NCBI RefSeq assembly: GCF_013001025.1
Contig: NZ_CP053023.1
Coordinates: 218,771-282,770, forward strand
DNA from: Sphingobium yanoikuyae
GTDB taxonomy: Bacteria > Pseudomonadota > Alphaproteobacteria > Sphingomonadales > Sphingomonadaceae
Length of the DNA: 64,000 nucleotides
Direction of reading: 5' to 3'
Positions 45,079 to 53,962 of this stretch are shown piece after piece (position 1 is the first letter of the stretch; each line of letters opens with the position of its first letter). The notes below the pieces were generated by a model. The model had not been told where the DNA came from, ran no database searches, and saw nothing but the letters and a program-made list of their open reading frames with translations. The translations under genes were made by a program, and so were the position numbers.

Positions 45079-46632
45079 ATGAAAGATCAAACCACCGCCA
45101 CCCAGGCACCGTATACCGGTGCCGAATTTCTGGACAGCATCCGCGATGGGCGCGAGATCTACATCCACGGCGAGCGGGTAAAGGACGTCACCAGCCATCC
45201 GGCTTTTCGCAACTCGGCCCGTATGGTCGCGCGCTGGTACGACCGGCTGAATGCGGAGAAGGCTACAATCGGCCGACCGACCGACACAGGCTCGGGCGGG
45301 TGGACGCATCCCTTCTTCAAGGGAACCAAGACCGCCGAGGAACTTGTGGCTGGCCGCGATGCCATCGCCGCCACCCAGCGGGTGGCGAATGGCTGGATGG
45401 GCCGCTCGCCCGACTACAAGGCCGCCTTCCTGGGCACGCTGGGGGCCAATGCGAGCTTCTACGGCGAATATGCCGGCAATGCGAAGACCTGGTATGACCG
45501 CACGCAGGAGCGGCTGGACTACTGGAACCACGCCATCGTTAACCCGCCGATCGACCGCCACCTGCCCGTCGAGGAGACCGGCGACGTCTACATGCAGGTG
45601 GAGAAGGAAACCGATGCCGGCCTGATCGTCTCGGGTGCCAAGGTGGTTGCCACCGGCTCGGCCCTGACGCACTATAATTTCATCGCCCACTACGGAATCC
45701 CGATCAAGGAGAAGAAGTTTGCCCTGACCTTCACGGCTCCGATGGACAGCGCCGGCGTCAAGCTGATCAGCCGCGCTTCCTACGAGCTGAACGCGGCGGT
45801 CATGGGCACGCCCTTCGACTATCCGCTCTCCAGCCGGATGGATGAGAACGACGCGATCCTCGTGTTCGACAAGGTGCTGGTGCCCTGGGAGAACATCTTC
45901 ATCTATGGCGACATCGAGAAGATCAACGCCTTCTTCCCCGCCTCGGGCTTCGTGCCGCGTTTCACGCTGCACGGTACCACGCGGCTGGCGGTGAAACTCG
46001 ATTTCATCTCCGCCCTCTTTTCCATGGCGCTGGAGGCGACCGGCTCGGGCGCCTTCCGCGGCCCGCAGACCGCCGTGGGCGAGGTGCTGGGCTGGCGCAA
46101 CCTGTTCTGGGGCCTGTCGGACGCGATGGTGAAGAGCCCGGTCCCGTGGCAGGGAACCGATGGCTACGTTCTGCCCAACATGAACTACGGCCTTGCCTAT
46201 CGCATCTTCGCACCGATGGCCTACAGCCGGATCAAGGAACTGATCGAGCGCCATGTCGCCTCGGGGCTGATCTACCTGCCGTCCTCGTCGCTCGACTTCG
46301 CTTCGGATGCGGTGCGGCCCTATCTCGACCGGTTCGTGCGCGGCTCGAACGGCATGGCAGCAGTGGACCGCGTCAAGCTCCTGAAGCTCCTCTGGGATGC
46401 GATGGGCTCGGAATTCGGCGGGCGGCATGAGCTTTACGAGGCAAACTATGCCGGCAACTACGAGAACATCCGCATCGAGACCATGCTGACCGCGCAGGCG
46501 ACCGGCGAGATGGCCACCCTTCAACAGATGGTGCACAACTACATGGCCGAATACGACCTGACCGGCTGGACCGCGCCCGACCTCATCAACCCCTGGGACG
46601 TGAACCGCCTGAAGGCGGGTTTCCAGGGCTGA
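45079..46632 (+). CDS. two-component flavin monooxygenase, large subunit (phenol/4-HPA 3-hydroxylase family)
   Basis: The 517-residue enzyme belongs to the HpaB/PheA/chlorophenol monooxygenase family, which uses reduced FAD from a partner reductase to hydroxylate phenols ortho to the hydroxyl group. Family segments include the N-terminal [40 protein letters not shown], the central [18 protein letters not shown], and [23 protein letters not shown] 45079 follows GGGGAGGA; the longer frame covers the operator. Flavin reductase and FAD synthetase genes follow. The product is probably catechol or a substituted catechol that feeds CatA; the exact substrate cannot be read from sequence. Confidence 0.88.
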   Translation: MKDQTTATQAPYTGAEFLDSIRDGREIYIHGERVKDVTSHPAFRNSARMVARWYDRLNAEKATIGRPTDTGSGGWTHPFFKGTKTAEELVAGRDAIAATQRVANGWMGRSPDYKAAFLGTLGANASFYGEYAGNAKTWYDRTQERLDYWNHAIVNPPIDRHLPVEETGDVYMQVEKETDAGLIVSGAKVVATGSALTHYNFIAHYGIPIKEKKFALTFTAPMDSAGVKLISRASYELNAAVMGTPFDYPLSSRMDENDAILVFDKVLVPWENIFIYGDIEKINAFFPASGFVPRFTLHGTTRLAVKLDFISALFSMALEATGSGAFRGPQTAVGEVLGWRNLFWGLSDAMVKSPVPWQGTDGYVLPNMNYGLAYRIFAPMAYSRIKELIERHVASGLIYLPSSSLDFASDAVRPYLDRFVRGSNGMAAVDRVKLLKLLWDAMGSEFGGRHELYEANYAGNYENIRIETMLTAQATGEMATLQQMVHNYMAEYDLTGWTAPDLINPWDVNRLKAGFQG

Positions 46633-46698
46633 GGCCACGGGTTCAAGTCCGTGAGGGCGGCCGATCATCCCGGCCGCCCCTTGCAAGAGGAGGAGCGG

Positions 46699-47322
46699 AT
46701 GGGTCTGGATTTCTCCGGGGTTCCGGCCCAGGTCGTCACCGACCGGCAAGTCATGCTGCCTGCCAGCGTTGCGGCCCTCGGGGCCTTCGACGGGGTACAT
46801 CGCGGGCATCAGGCGCTGATCCGGGCTGCCGTGGACTCGGCGCGGGAGCAGGGTCGGCCCGCCGTGGTCTGGACCTTCGATCCGCCACCCAAGGTGCATT
46901 TCGGTCGCGCGGCGCAGCTTTTGCCGCTGGCGGAAAAGCTCGCGCGGATCGCGGCGCTCGGCCCCGACTTTATCGTCGTCGCCCAGTTCAATGACTGCTA
47001 CGCCCGCCGTAGCGCCGACGATTTCCTGGCCGATCTGGGTCGGATCGGGCCTGTGCAGATCCATGTCGGCGCCGATTTCCGCTTTGGCGCGCGGCAGGCA
47101 GGCGATGTGGCGCTTCTGGCGCGGCATTTCAGCGTCGTCGAGGCCCCGGTCACCTGCTGCACGGCAGGAGAAACGATCTCGTCCAGCCGGATCCGTGGGC
47201 TCCAGGCCTCCGGGCGCGCTGCCGAAGCCGTGCCCCTGCTGGCCGCCCCGCTGCCCTTGCATGCTATCGGGGCCGCCCTTTTAACCAACGACATCCGCCA
47301 TAGGGAGGACGACAATGCTTAG
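46699..47322 (+). CDS. stand-alone FAD synthetase (FMN adenylyltransferase domain)
   Basis: The 207-residue protein matches only the adenylyltransferase half of RibF: AALGAFDGVHRGHQALI with the HxGH site, VVWTFDPPPKVHFG, IHVGADFRFGARQAGDV and ISSSRIRGLQASGR. The C-terminal riboflavin kinase domain is absent. It would make FAD from FMN. It starts after GAGGAGGAG, 66 bases from the monooxygenase stop, and overlaps the reductase start by 8 bases. A local FAD supply for the flavin-dependent hydroxylase is the natural reading. Confidence 0.88.
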   Translation: MGLDFSGVPAQVVTDRQVMLPASVAALGAFDGVHRGHQALIRAAVDSAREQGRPAVVWTFDPPPKVHFGRAAQLLPLAEKLARIAALGPDFIVVAQFNDCYARRSADDFLADLGRIGPVQIHVGADFRFGARQAGDVALLARHFSVVEAPVTCCTAGETISSSRIRGLQASGRAAEAVPLLAAPLPLHAIGAALLTNDIRHREDDNA

Positions 47323-47794
47323 ATTTGACGCACGTGATCTGCGCAACGCCTGCGGCAGCTTTGCCACCGGCGTCACGGTGATCACCACCCGCACGGATGA
47401 CGGCGACCATGGCATGACCGCCAATGCCTTCATGTCGGTCTCGCTCGACCCGCCGCTGATCTCCATCTCGCTCGACCACAAGAGCAAGATGCGGGAGCGG
47501 ATCCGCGCCTCGGGCCGCTACGCGGTCAGCATCCTTGGTGACGACATGGAGCATGTCGCCTGGCATTTCGCGGGGCGTCACAACGAGGCCCTGTCCACCA
47601 TCCTCGAAGACCGCCACGATCTTCCAGTGGTGCCGGGCGCGGCGGCGGTGTTTCTTACCGAGGTGGAACAGGAGGTCGATGCCGGCGACCATACGCTCTT
47701 TATCGGACGCGTCACCCATCTCGAACGCCGGGCCGAAACCGGCCCGCTGCTCTTCTGCGGCGGCAAATTTGCGCGGCTGGCCGCGGCGATATAG
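47315..47794 (+). CDS. flavin reductase component
   Basis: This 159-residue HpaC/PheA2-type NADH:flavin oxidoreductase shows ACGSFATGVTVITTR, MTANAFMSVSLDPPLISISL and GDHTLFIGRVTHLER. It supplies reduced FAD to the monooxygenase encoded at 45079. Its ATG lies inside the end of the FAD synthetase gene, so the two are translationally coupled. It is the last gene of the operon. Confidence 0.92.
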   Translation: MLRFDARDLRNACGSFATGVTVITTRTDDGDHGMTANAFMSVSLDPPLISISLDHKSKMRERIRASGRYAVSILGDDMEHVAWHFAGRHNEALSTILEDRHDLPVVPGAAAVFLTEVEQEVDAGDHTLFIGRVTHLERRAETGPLLFCGGKFARLAAAI

Positions 47795-47897
47795 ACACGA
47801 TGTCACAAAGGCAAGCGTTCGGAGGTCGATGGGGGTCGTGCATGGGAGGCGCCGCCTTAACCTGGGACCGGACGCACTTCTCTCCGCAGACCGTTTT

Positions 47898-48112
47898 TCA
47901 CGCACTGATTGACGGGGCGATGTGTTGCCACGTTGCAATAGCCTGGGAGCGAAGTTTTCGGTGATCGGCAGCGGCCAGATGTCCGCGGTGAAGAAGGACG
48001 AGATTGGCGATCTGGCCATGAACTGAGACGAAACGCTGGCATTGCCGGGCCGACTTAAACCGCATCATACGCCACTCCCGTCGTCGCACGGGGAGATGTG
48101 AATTCTCTGCCC
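47898..48112 (-). pseudogene. IS6-family transposase C-terminal remnant (not IS6100)
   Basis: The lower-strand frame encodes MRFKSARQCQRFVSVHGQIA and ends with RSQAIATWQHIAPSISA, the end of another IS6-family transposase. IS6100 copy E cuts it at 48113. The gap 47795-47897 between the reductase gene and this remnant shows nothing else. Confidence 0.7.
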
Positions 48113-48992
48113 GGCTCTGTTGCAAAGATTGGCGGCAGTCAGAGGTAGGCTGTCGCTCTGCGCCGATCAGGCGGCTGCTGCGAAATGGTGGTTGAGCATG
48201 CCCATGGCCTCCGTCAGCGCCGAGGGCCCAATGCCAAAAGCTCTCTCCACAAGGCGCACCTCGCCCCTGATGCCGGGCTGCAGGCACCAGGGGCGAGCCT
48301 GTCCTTTGCGCAGGGCTCGCATGACTTCGAATCCCTTGATCGTGGCATAGGCCGTGGGGATCGATTTGAAACCGCGCACCGGCTTGATCAGTATCTTGAG
48401 CTTTCCGTGATCGGCCTCGATCACGTTATTGAGATACTTCACCTGCCGGTGGGCCGTCTCCCGGTCCAGCTTTCCTTCGCGCTTCAATTCGGTGATCGCT
48501 GCACCATAGCTCGGCGCTTTGTCGGTATTGAGCGTGGCAGGCTTTTCCCAGTGCTTCAGGCCTCGCAGGGCCTTGCCCAGGAACCGCTTCGCTGCCTTGG
48601 CGCTGCGGGTCGGCGACAGGTAGAAATCGATCGTGTCGCCCCGCTTGTCGACTGCCCGGTACAGGTAGGTCCACTTGCCCCGCACCTTGACGTAGGTTTC
48701 ATCCAGGCGCCAGCTCGGATCAAAGCCACGCCGCCAGAACCAGCGCAGCCGCTTCTCCATCTCCGGGGCGTAGCACTGGACCCAGCGATAGATCGTCGTA
48801 TGGTCGACCGAAATGCCGCGTTCCGCCAGCATTTCCTCAAGGTCGCGATAGCTGATCGGATAGCGACAATACCAGCGCACCGCCCACAGGATCACATCAC
48901 CCTGGAAATGGCGCCACTTGAAATCCGTCATCGTTCCGTCCGTCCAATCTCCGCCAAGCATGCTCAAGCTTCACGATTTTTGCAACAGAGCC
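48113..48992 (-). mobile_element. IS6100 copy E, complete (880 bp)
   Basis: GGCTCTGTTGCAAA at 48113 and TTTGCAACAGAGCC ending 48992 bound an inverted copy. Flanks CTCTGCCC and CTTTTGAG are not duplicated. With copy D it brackets the monooxygenase island. Confidence 0.97.
48167..48931 (-). CDS. tnpA: IS6100 transposase, copy E
   Basis: The 254-residue lower-strand product has the same translation as copies A and B, with an intact DDE triad. Confidence 0.96.
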   Translation of the reverse strand: MTDFKWRHFQGDVILWAVRWYCRYPISYRDLEEMLAERGISVDHTTIYRWVQCYAPEMEKRLRWFWRRGFDPSWRLDETYVKVRGKWTYLYRAVDKRGDTIDFYLSPTRSAKAAKRFLGKALRGLKHWEKPATLNTDKAPSYGAAITELKREGKLDRETAHRQVKYLNNVIEADHGKLKILIKPVRGFKSIPTAYATIKGFEVMRALRKGQARPWCLQPGIRGEVRLVERAFGIGPSALTEAMGMLNHHFAAAA

Positions 48993-49400
48993 CTTTTGAG
49001 CATGGCGCGCAACACGCCGTCAGACCCTTTCTACCAGATCAACGGCGGACGCCTGGGTATATTGGATGCCGCGACACCCATCCTTCTGATGGTCCTCTTC
49101 TATGTCGCGCTGAAAGAAAGGCGCAAAGTGCAGCTGCACGCCCGCTATATTCTCGCGACAGCCCTGCCCCTCGTCGAGCCCATTATCGAACGGCTGCTCG
49201 GGCATCTGGCCCCACCTTTCACGTCGTTCGACCCCGCTCACTTCGCGTGGACTGTGCGTGCCGCAGAGCTTGGGGGGCTTGTTGCCGCGGCGTGCCTCTA
49301 CGCGACGGCAACACGTTACGGGCGGCCGTTCTTCATCGTCGGCATGGCGATGGTCGCCCAGGCCGTCCTGGTCGAGACCCTGGGGGAGAGCAGCGTTTGA
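48993..49400 (+). CDS. small membrane protein, possibly truncated by IS6100
   Basis: The open frame continues from the IS6100 edge; an internal ATG lies at 49002 (MARNTPSDPFYQ). About four hydrophobic segments follow (TPILLMVLFYVAL, YILATALPLVEPII, GGLVAAACLYA, FFIVGMAMVAQAVLV). No family is recognised. The N terminus may have been lost at the IS6100 junction. Confidence 0.55.
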   Translation, partial: LLSMARNTPSDPFYQINGGRLGILDAATPILLMVLFYVALKERRKVQLHARYILATALPLVEPIIERLLGHLAPPFTSFDPAHFAWTVRAAELGGLVAAACLYATATRYGRPFFIVGMAMVAQAVLVETLGESSV

Positions 49401-49741
49401 CCGACGGTATTTGTCGGGCTTGGAAAACTGCCTTCGCTGCCGGTGCTGGCTGTCGCGACGATCGTCAGTGGGCTCACAGTGTGGGCCGGTTGGACTGCTG
49501 GCCTAGCTGCTCGTCGGCACAAGCCAGCAGCGGCCTGAAGGCCGCTCGGCTGCTTGATAGGGTCCGCCCAAAGCTGTCAGGCAACAGCCAGGCCCGAGCT
49601 TCCTTTTTGGCCTCACGGGCTTGAAACTCCACTCCGACTGAACAATCCGGTCGCCGCAGAGCGCACGGCGCACCACTTCAGCTTCTAAGTGCCGCGCCTT
49701 GTGCCGCGCCCCACAAGACGCGGCACATTATCGAGCTCTGG
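49401..49741. other. non-coding stretch with a strong hairpin
   Basis: No gene is seen. At 49689-49726, GTGCCGCG pairs with CGCGGCAC, and inside them CTTGTG pairs with CACAAG, giving a long stem just beyond the 3' end of the serine recombinase gene. It may be its terminator; the GTGCCGC motif recurs near parA at 58.3-58.6 kb. Confidence 0.5.
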
Positions 49742-50671
49742 TTAGGCGATCAGACAGGGGTCCGAAGACGCCTCGCGATCTAGGAGAAGCCCGAGCCCCC
49801 TCGCCCGTTCCAGAACACGCCGCACGCCCTCGGCCGACCAGTGTATGCCGCCGCGTGGCGTAGGTTCGCGCAAGTCTCTGCTGAGCCAGCCCGCAAGGTC
49901 GCGCAGAGACGCTTCCGGATATGTCTTCAACCTGTCCGCCACCAGGCGCGCGACGCGGGTATCCGGTGGCAGGCGCGGCGCAGCCTGGAGGATAACGGCG
50001 TCGGCATAACCAGCTTTAACCAGGGCCCTGCAGGCCTTCACCAGCGTTCGCTCACTAAATGAGCGAACGGGGGGCTTTATCGCGCGGATCTGGCGCAAGA
50101 CTACCGACCAGGGAAGATGGGGTCGCAGGCGCTCTACGGTCGGCAGCCAGCGGTGGCGATCGTCGACCAAGGCGTGCAGATAACGCTCTTTATGCGCGTA
50201 GCCTATATCCGCGATTGCCGCCGGATCGCGCGCGCGCATCTTGGGATTGCCGGGCTTGGCGCCCCTCGCCATCGCCGCGGCAAGCCCTGCCCGCGTGCGT
50301 TCTCGGATAAGGGCGCGTTCAAATTCGGCAAAGGCGCCCAGCATCTGGGTCATCAGCATGCCTTGCGCGCTCGAAGTGTCGATCGGGTCGTTGATCGAGC
50401 GAAAGTAGGCCCCCTTCGCCCGCAGTTGCTCGACGATCTCCAGCAGATGGACGAGCGAGCGCGCCAATCGATCGATCCGCACAACAATGAGGGTGTCGCC
50501 CTCCCCTACCCTCGCCAATGCCCTGCTGAGGTTCGGGCGGTCCCGGCTTCCCCCGCTGGCCCTGTCCTCAAAGATGAGGGCGCAGCCCTGCTGCTCCAGC
50601 GCAAGGCGTTGGCCGGCCGTGTCCTGATCTTCGGTCGATACGCGGGCATAGCCAATCAGAGCCACTGTCAC
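49742..50671 (-). CDS. serine recombinase (resolvase/invertase family)
   Basis: The 309-residue lower-strand product has a complete catalytic domain: IGYARVSTEDQ with the nucleophilic serine, LIVVRIDRLARSLVHLLEI, and FAEFERALIRERTRAG. The C-terminal half carries further DNA-binding helices and is longer than in minimal resolvases. GTG 50671 is the start. It probably resolves plasmid multimers or cointegrates of replicon B. Confidence 0.93.
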   Translation of the reverse strand: MTVALIGYARVSTEDQDTAGQRLALEQQGCALIFEDRASGGSRDRPNLSRALARVGEGDTLIVVRIDRLARSLVHLLEIVEQLRAKGAYFRSINDPIDTSSAQGMLMTQMLGAFAEFERALIRERTRAGLAAAMARGAKPGNPKMRARDPAAIADIGYAHKERYLHALVDDRHRWLPTVERLRPHLPWSVVLRQIRAIKPPVRSFSERTLVKACRALVKAGYADAVILQAAPRLPPDTRVARLVADRLKTYPEASLRDLAGWLSRDLREPTPRGGIHWSAEGVRRVLERARGLGLLLDREASSDPCLIA

Positions 50672-50680
50672 ATTCCATCA

Positions 50681-50710
50681 AACGGGAGCAATCGAGGGGT
50701 TGCTCCCGTT
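50681..50710. promoter_or_regulatory. inverted repeat upstream of the serine recombinase
   Basis: AACGGGAGCAA (50681-50691) and TTGCTCCCGTT (50700-50710) form a perfect 11-base inverted repeat with an 8-base centre, 10 bases before the recombinase start. It could be the crossover or operator site of the enzyme. The gap 50672-50989 holds no other recognised feature. Confidence 0.5.
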
Positions 50711-50989
50711 CGATAAACGCCAGCACTTCTTTTGGCCAGCCCCCTCCCCCGGGATTCGACCCGCGATCCTCTCCCGCGCCCCATGGGCCGTGCGGGCGCC
50801 TTTCGGGCCTTTGGACAGCGCCGCGGGCCAATTTGCGCGGATGAAATCTGCGGCTCGAACGAATGACAGTGGGGCCTACCGGCGCCTCTATCGAGAGGTC
50901 GCCCCTCGCGTCGGCACGGGGCCGCCATAAGTGTATCAGCAAAGTGAACTGAGATTGCTCTTAAGCTCAGTATTTGCTAGCCTCGTCCC

Positions 50990-51392
50990 ATGGATATCGC
51001 TGGCTTCGGACCAAGCTATACGCCGAGGGTCGTCACCGAAGTTGCACACGCAGCCGCAGTGATAGCGACGCTAAACAGCCGAATTTCCAGGAGTTTGGTG
51101 CAGTCGGCGTGGCAGACCCGCGCAGCGTGGGCCGGCTATGCGCGTGCTCTTCAGTTGGAAGGGCACGAGGTCGAGGAAATCGACCTATTTTCCTGGGGCT
51201 GCCGTGTCACGATCCCCGGCCGTCCGCTGCGGGCCACGAACCGCGGCGAATATGAGGCGTTCGCGCCCTGGCAGGACATGCTGGGGTCATCTGACCCCTT
51301 TGCCTGGCGCGATGCGCTTCCCAAGGCTGTCGAATTGCCGGCCGAGGCCGCGGACCACCCTCCCCTCGTCCGCGCGCTCGAACAGATCCGGC
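50990..51392 (+). pseudogene. DUF1612-type (RHE_PE00001-like) gene, 5' part
   Basis: The first 134 codons (MDIAGFGPSYTPRVV; WQTRAAWAGYARALQLEGHE; HPPLVRALEQIR) align with the N-terminal half of the homologue at 52761. At 51392 a transposon interrupts codon 135. Joined to 57596 the frame continues exactly (ALEQIR-RYAQVRGG), giving a 332-residue protein. Confidence 0.88.
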
Positions 51393-51418
51393 TGTCGGAC
51401 GCCAAAATAGAGCGCAAT
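51388..51418. repeat. target duplication and left terminal repeat of the tni transposon
   Basis: CCGGC (51388-51392) is the left 5-base target copy. The element begins TGTCGGACGCCAAAATAG. The first candidate transposase-binding repeat (ACGCC-AAAATAGA type) covers 51399-51418, and a second (GCGCCACAATAGA) lies at 51442-51461. Confidence 0.85.
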
Positions 51419-51492
51419 GGCGTGCAATGCGCTGTTATTGAGCGCCACAATAGACTGCATTCAAAGGGCGCAGCAGCGGCAGGCAGATCCGG

Positions 51493-52644
51493 TTACTGAT
51501 CGGCGAACCGCTTGGCCAATCTGGCGCTTGCCCCACTTTTAGCGGCAAGCTTTGAGCCATACCGCAAGACGGTACGCGCATCGCGCCACCGGTAGGCCTG
51601 CATGATAGCTGGCAGTCCTTCTCCTGCCGCAAAATTGTCCTGGGCCACCCCGACCCGGATCGAATGTGACGAGACCGTGCTGAGCCAGCGGTCGCGTTCG
51701 GCTTCGCTCATTTCACCGAGCAGGCCCTTCTCCCAGGCGCGACGGATGAGCCGCCTGTAAATGAGTGTGATGCTGTTCGGGTGCAGGCGCTCGGTGCCGA
51801 TGCTGTCGATCGAGCCGTCGAAGTGCGTCGTCACGCGGCGCAGCAGCGGACCCTTGTCCACCCTGCCCGCTTCACGCCAGCGGGCAATCGCCGCCATCGT
51901 CGCGGGAGAAAGATAAGCCTCGGCTCCGGCTTGCTTTCGGTCGGTCTTGCTTGAAGGGATGTGCAACAAACCGGCTCCGTCGCTGTCGGGCCCCTCGATA
52001 TGCCCGACATCGATCGCGACCAGTTCCGAGCGCCGCGCGGCTGTATCGTAAGCGATGCGCAACATGGCCGCGTCGCGCATCCCCAATTCATCGCGGCGGC
52101 AGGCCTTGAGCACATGGGCCAGGCACACGCCAGAGGCGGGACTGTCGAGATCAGCGATGTCGCCCTTGAACCGGATGGCGCGCGCCTGCCTCTGGCGCAC
52201 GCCGAGATGATTGCGCGCCGCCTTGCGCTCGAACTTGACCAGCGCTGCGGCGGTCGGATCCGTCAACCCTGCCATGCGGTAGGCCCACCCGACATGGACG
52301 AGGTAGCGCTCGATCGTGGCCATGGCGCGGGTCTTTACGGACGATGGATCGATCCCGGCAAGCGCACGGATCCAGGCGGCGACGTCGGCGGGTTCGGCCG
52401 CACCCGGTACAATCCGGCGTGAGTGGCACCACTGTCCCCACAAAGTCAGGTCCGAGCGGAACGCGCGCCGGGTATTGATCGACCAGCCCCGCATCGCGGC
52501 GTCGAGCAAGGCCTCGTCGATACCGCCACCCGGACGGGTTCCCGTCCCAATCAGGGCGCGGACATCGGCAACGAGATCGGCCGGCTCGACGCTCAGCGGC
52601 ACGAGGGCGCTGCCTGCGGCGGGTCTGGGGTGCTTTTTCGGCAT
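51493..52644 (-). CDS. tyrosine recombinase/integrase of the tni transposon
   Basis: The 383-residue product has an N-terminal core-binding domain (WSINTRRAFRSDLTLWGQWC) and a catalytic domain with Arg in DTAARRSELVAIDVG, the HxxR box SSHSIRVGVAQD, and the tyrosine nucleophile in TVLRYGSKLAAKSGA. It sits at the left end of the element and faces outward. It may resolve transposition cointegrates in place of TniR, or may be cargo; the first is inferred from position. Confidence 0.9.
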   Translation of the reverse strand: MPKKHPRPAAGSALVPLSVEPADLVADVRALIGTGTRPGGGIDEALLDAAMRGWSINTRRAFRSDLTLWGQWCHSRRIVPGAAEPADVAAWIRALAGIDPSSVKTRAMATIERYLVHVGWAYRMAGLTDPTAAALVKFERKAARNHLGVRQRQARAIRFKGDIADLDSPASGVCLAHVLKACRRDELGMRDAAMLRIAYDTAARRSELVAIDVGHIEGPDSDGAGLLHIPSSKTDRKQAGAEAYLSPATMAAIARWREAGRVDKGPLLRRVTTHFDGSIDSIGTERLHPNSITLIYRRLIRRAWEKGLLGEMSEAERDRWLSTVSSHSIRVGVAQDNFAAGEGLPAIMQAYRWRDARTVLRYGSKLAAKSGASARLAKRFADQ

Positions 52645-52760
52645 GGGGACGACGATAACCGGGCGTTTCGCTTATGTATAGCCTCACGATAAGCATCTAT
52701 TATCAACACTAGGACGTAGGGCTCGTGGACTGAAGAACGGTTTCCGTCTAGTATCGCGTC

Positions 52761-53795
52761 ATGAACCGCCCTCCCATGCCGCTCAGCGCGATCGCCTGGA
52801 CCCCTGACCTTGTGAGCGCACTCGCCGACGCCAGCAGCGCGATCGGGCGGCTTGATGCTAGGATTTCCGCCACTGCGCTCGCTCCTGCCTGGCACCTGCG
52901 CGCCAGCTGGACCGGCTACGCCAAAGCGCTCAGCCTGCAACATCTCGAAATTGAGGAAATCGATATTATTTCGCGGCAATGTGGCCTTCAGCTGGCCGGA
53001 AGGCCGCGTCTTGAAACGGCAGGGGCTCCATTTTCCGCGCTTGAACCCTGGCGGAACCGGCTCGCCGAGAAAGAGGGCAGGCACTGGCGCGAGGATCTGC
53101 CGTTCAGCTTCGATCTGCCCGCAGGGTGGGACGAAGCCCCTGCCCTCGCACGCGCGCTCGCGCTGCTCGATGACTGGGCACGGCGCGACCGCACGATCAC
53201 GCCGTGGCTGGCGTTCCCGATGGTTCTGCGGCGCATGGGGTTAACGCAGCGCACCTTGCCCTGCCTCGTCATGGGCGATCCCGGACAGCGCTTTGTGCAG
53301 GGTGACCGCCCTGCCCTGCTCAAGCGGCTGCTGAAGCAGCTACGCCGCAGCGCCGAGGACGGTCTGACCCGGCTAGAACGGCTCGAAGATACCGTGCAGC
53401 GAGGCGCGGCGACAATCGCCGCGCAGCATCGTCCCGGCAAGCTTGCCGACCTTGGCCGGCTCGCCCTCACCCGTCCCTGCCTGGCCGCTCGCTCACTCGC
53501 TCCCGAGCTCGACCTCACCGTGTCGGGCGCAGGCAAGCTACTCGAGCGTGCGACCAGCCTCGGCCTGCTGGTCGAAATATCCGGGCGCGGAACCTGGCGC
53601 TCCTATGTCACCCCCGACATCGCCGTCTCGCTCGGCTTGGTCGCTCCGATGCGGGGACGCCCCCGTCTAGTGCCTGCCCCCTCACCAACGCTGGATTCGG
53701 TCCTTGCAGCGTTTGATGCCGAATTGGCCGAGTTCGACACTCGCATTGCGGGCCTTGGCGGGCCCGATCTCGCTGGTTCGACTATAAACAATTGA
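52761..53795 (+). CDS. DUF1612-type (RHE_PE00001-like) DNA-binding protein, intact
   Basis: The 344-residue protein begins MNRPPMPLSAIAWTPDLVSA. It has an N-terminal domain like the interrupted gene (WHLRASWTGYAKALSLQHLE), a middle segment ITPWLAFPMVLRRMGLTQRT, and a C-terminal winged-helix region (LDLTVSGAGKLLERATSLGL). It is common on rhizobial and sphingomonad plasmids and its function is unknown. It is homologous along its length to the gene the transposon has disrupted. Confidence 0.8.
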   Translation: MNRPPMPLSAIAWTPDLVSALADASSAIGRLDARISATALAPAWHLRASWTGYAKALSLQHLEIEEIDIISRQCGLQLAGRPRLETAGAPFSALEPWRNRLAEKEGRHWREDLPFSFDLPAGWDEAPALARALALLDDWARRDRTITPWLAFPMVLRRMGLTQRTLPCLVMGDPGQRFVQGDRPALLKRLLKQLRRSAEDGLTRLERLEDTVQRGAATIAAQHRPGKLADLGRLALTRPCLAARSLAPELDLTVSGAGKLLERATSLGLLVEISGRGTWRSYVTPDIAVSLGLVAPMRGRPRLVPAPSPTLDSVLAAFDAELAEFDTRIAGLGGPDLAGSTINN

Positions 53796-53962
53796 TATAG
53801 CTTGGCAATTATGAGGCCGCCGGAAACGCCCCTTGCAGCGCGATAACCGGCCTCGGGCTGCCCGGAGTATGCAAATGCCGTAAATGCGCTCCACGAGCTT
53901 CTCAGGGCAGATTTCGACATGATCGCCCCTTCGTCCACCAAGGCGGCCCCGGATTGGCACCC

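Noticed and set aside
48185..49624. Upper-strand 479-codon frame running antisense through IS6100 copy E into 49.6 kb
   Set aside because: It is antisense to a known transposase and then reads out of frame with the membrane-protein frame; no domain is visible.
50740..50790. tRNA-like T-arm (GGGTCGAATCCC on the lower strand)
   Set aside because: No matching acceptor, D or anticodon arms could be found around it, and the loop lacks the canonical TTCGANN form.
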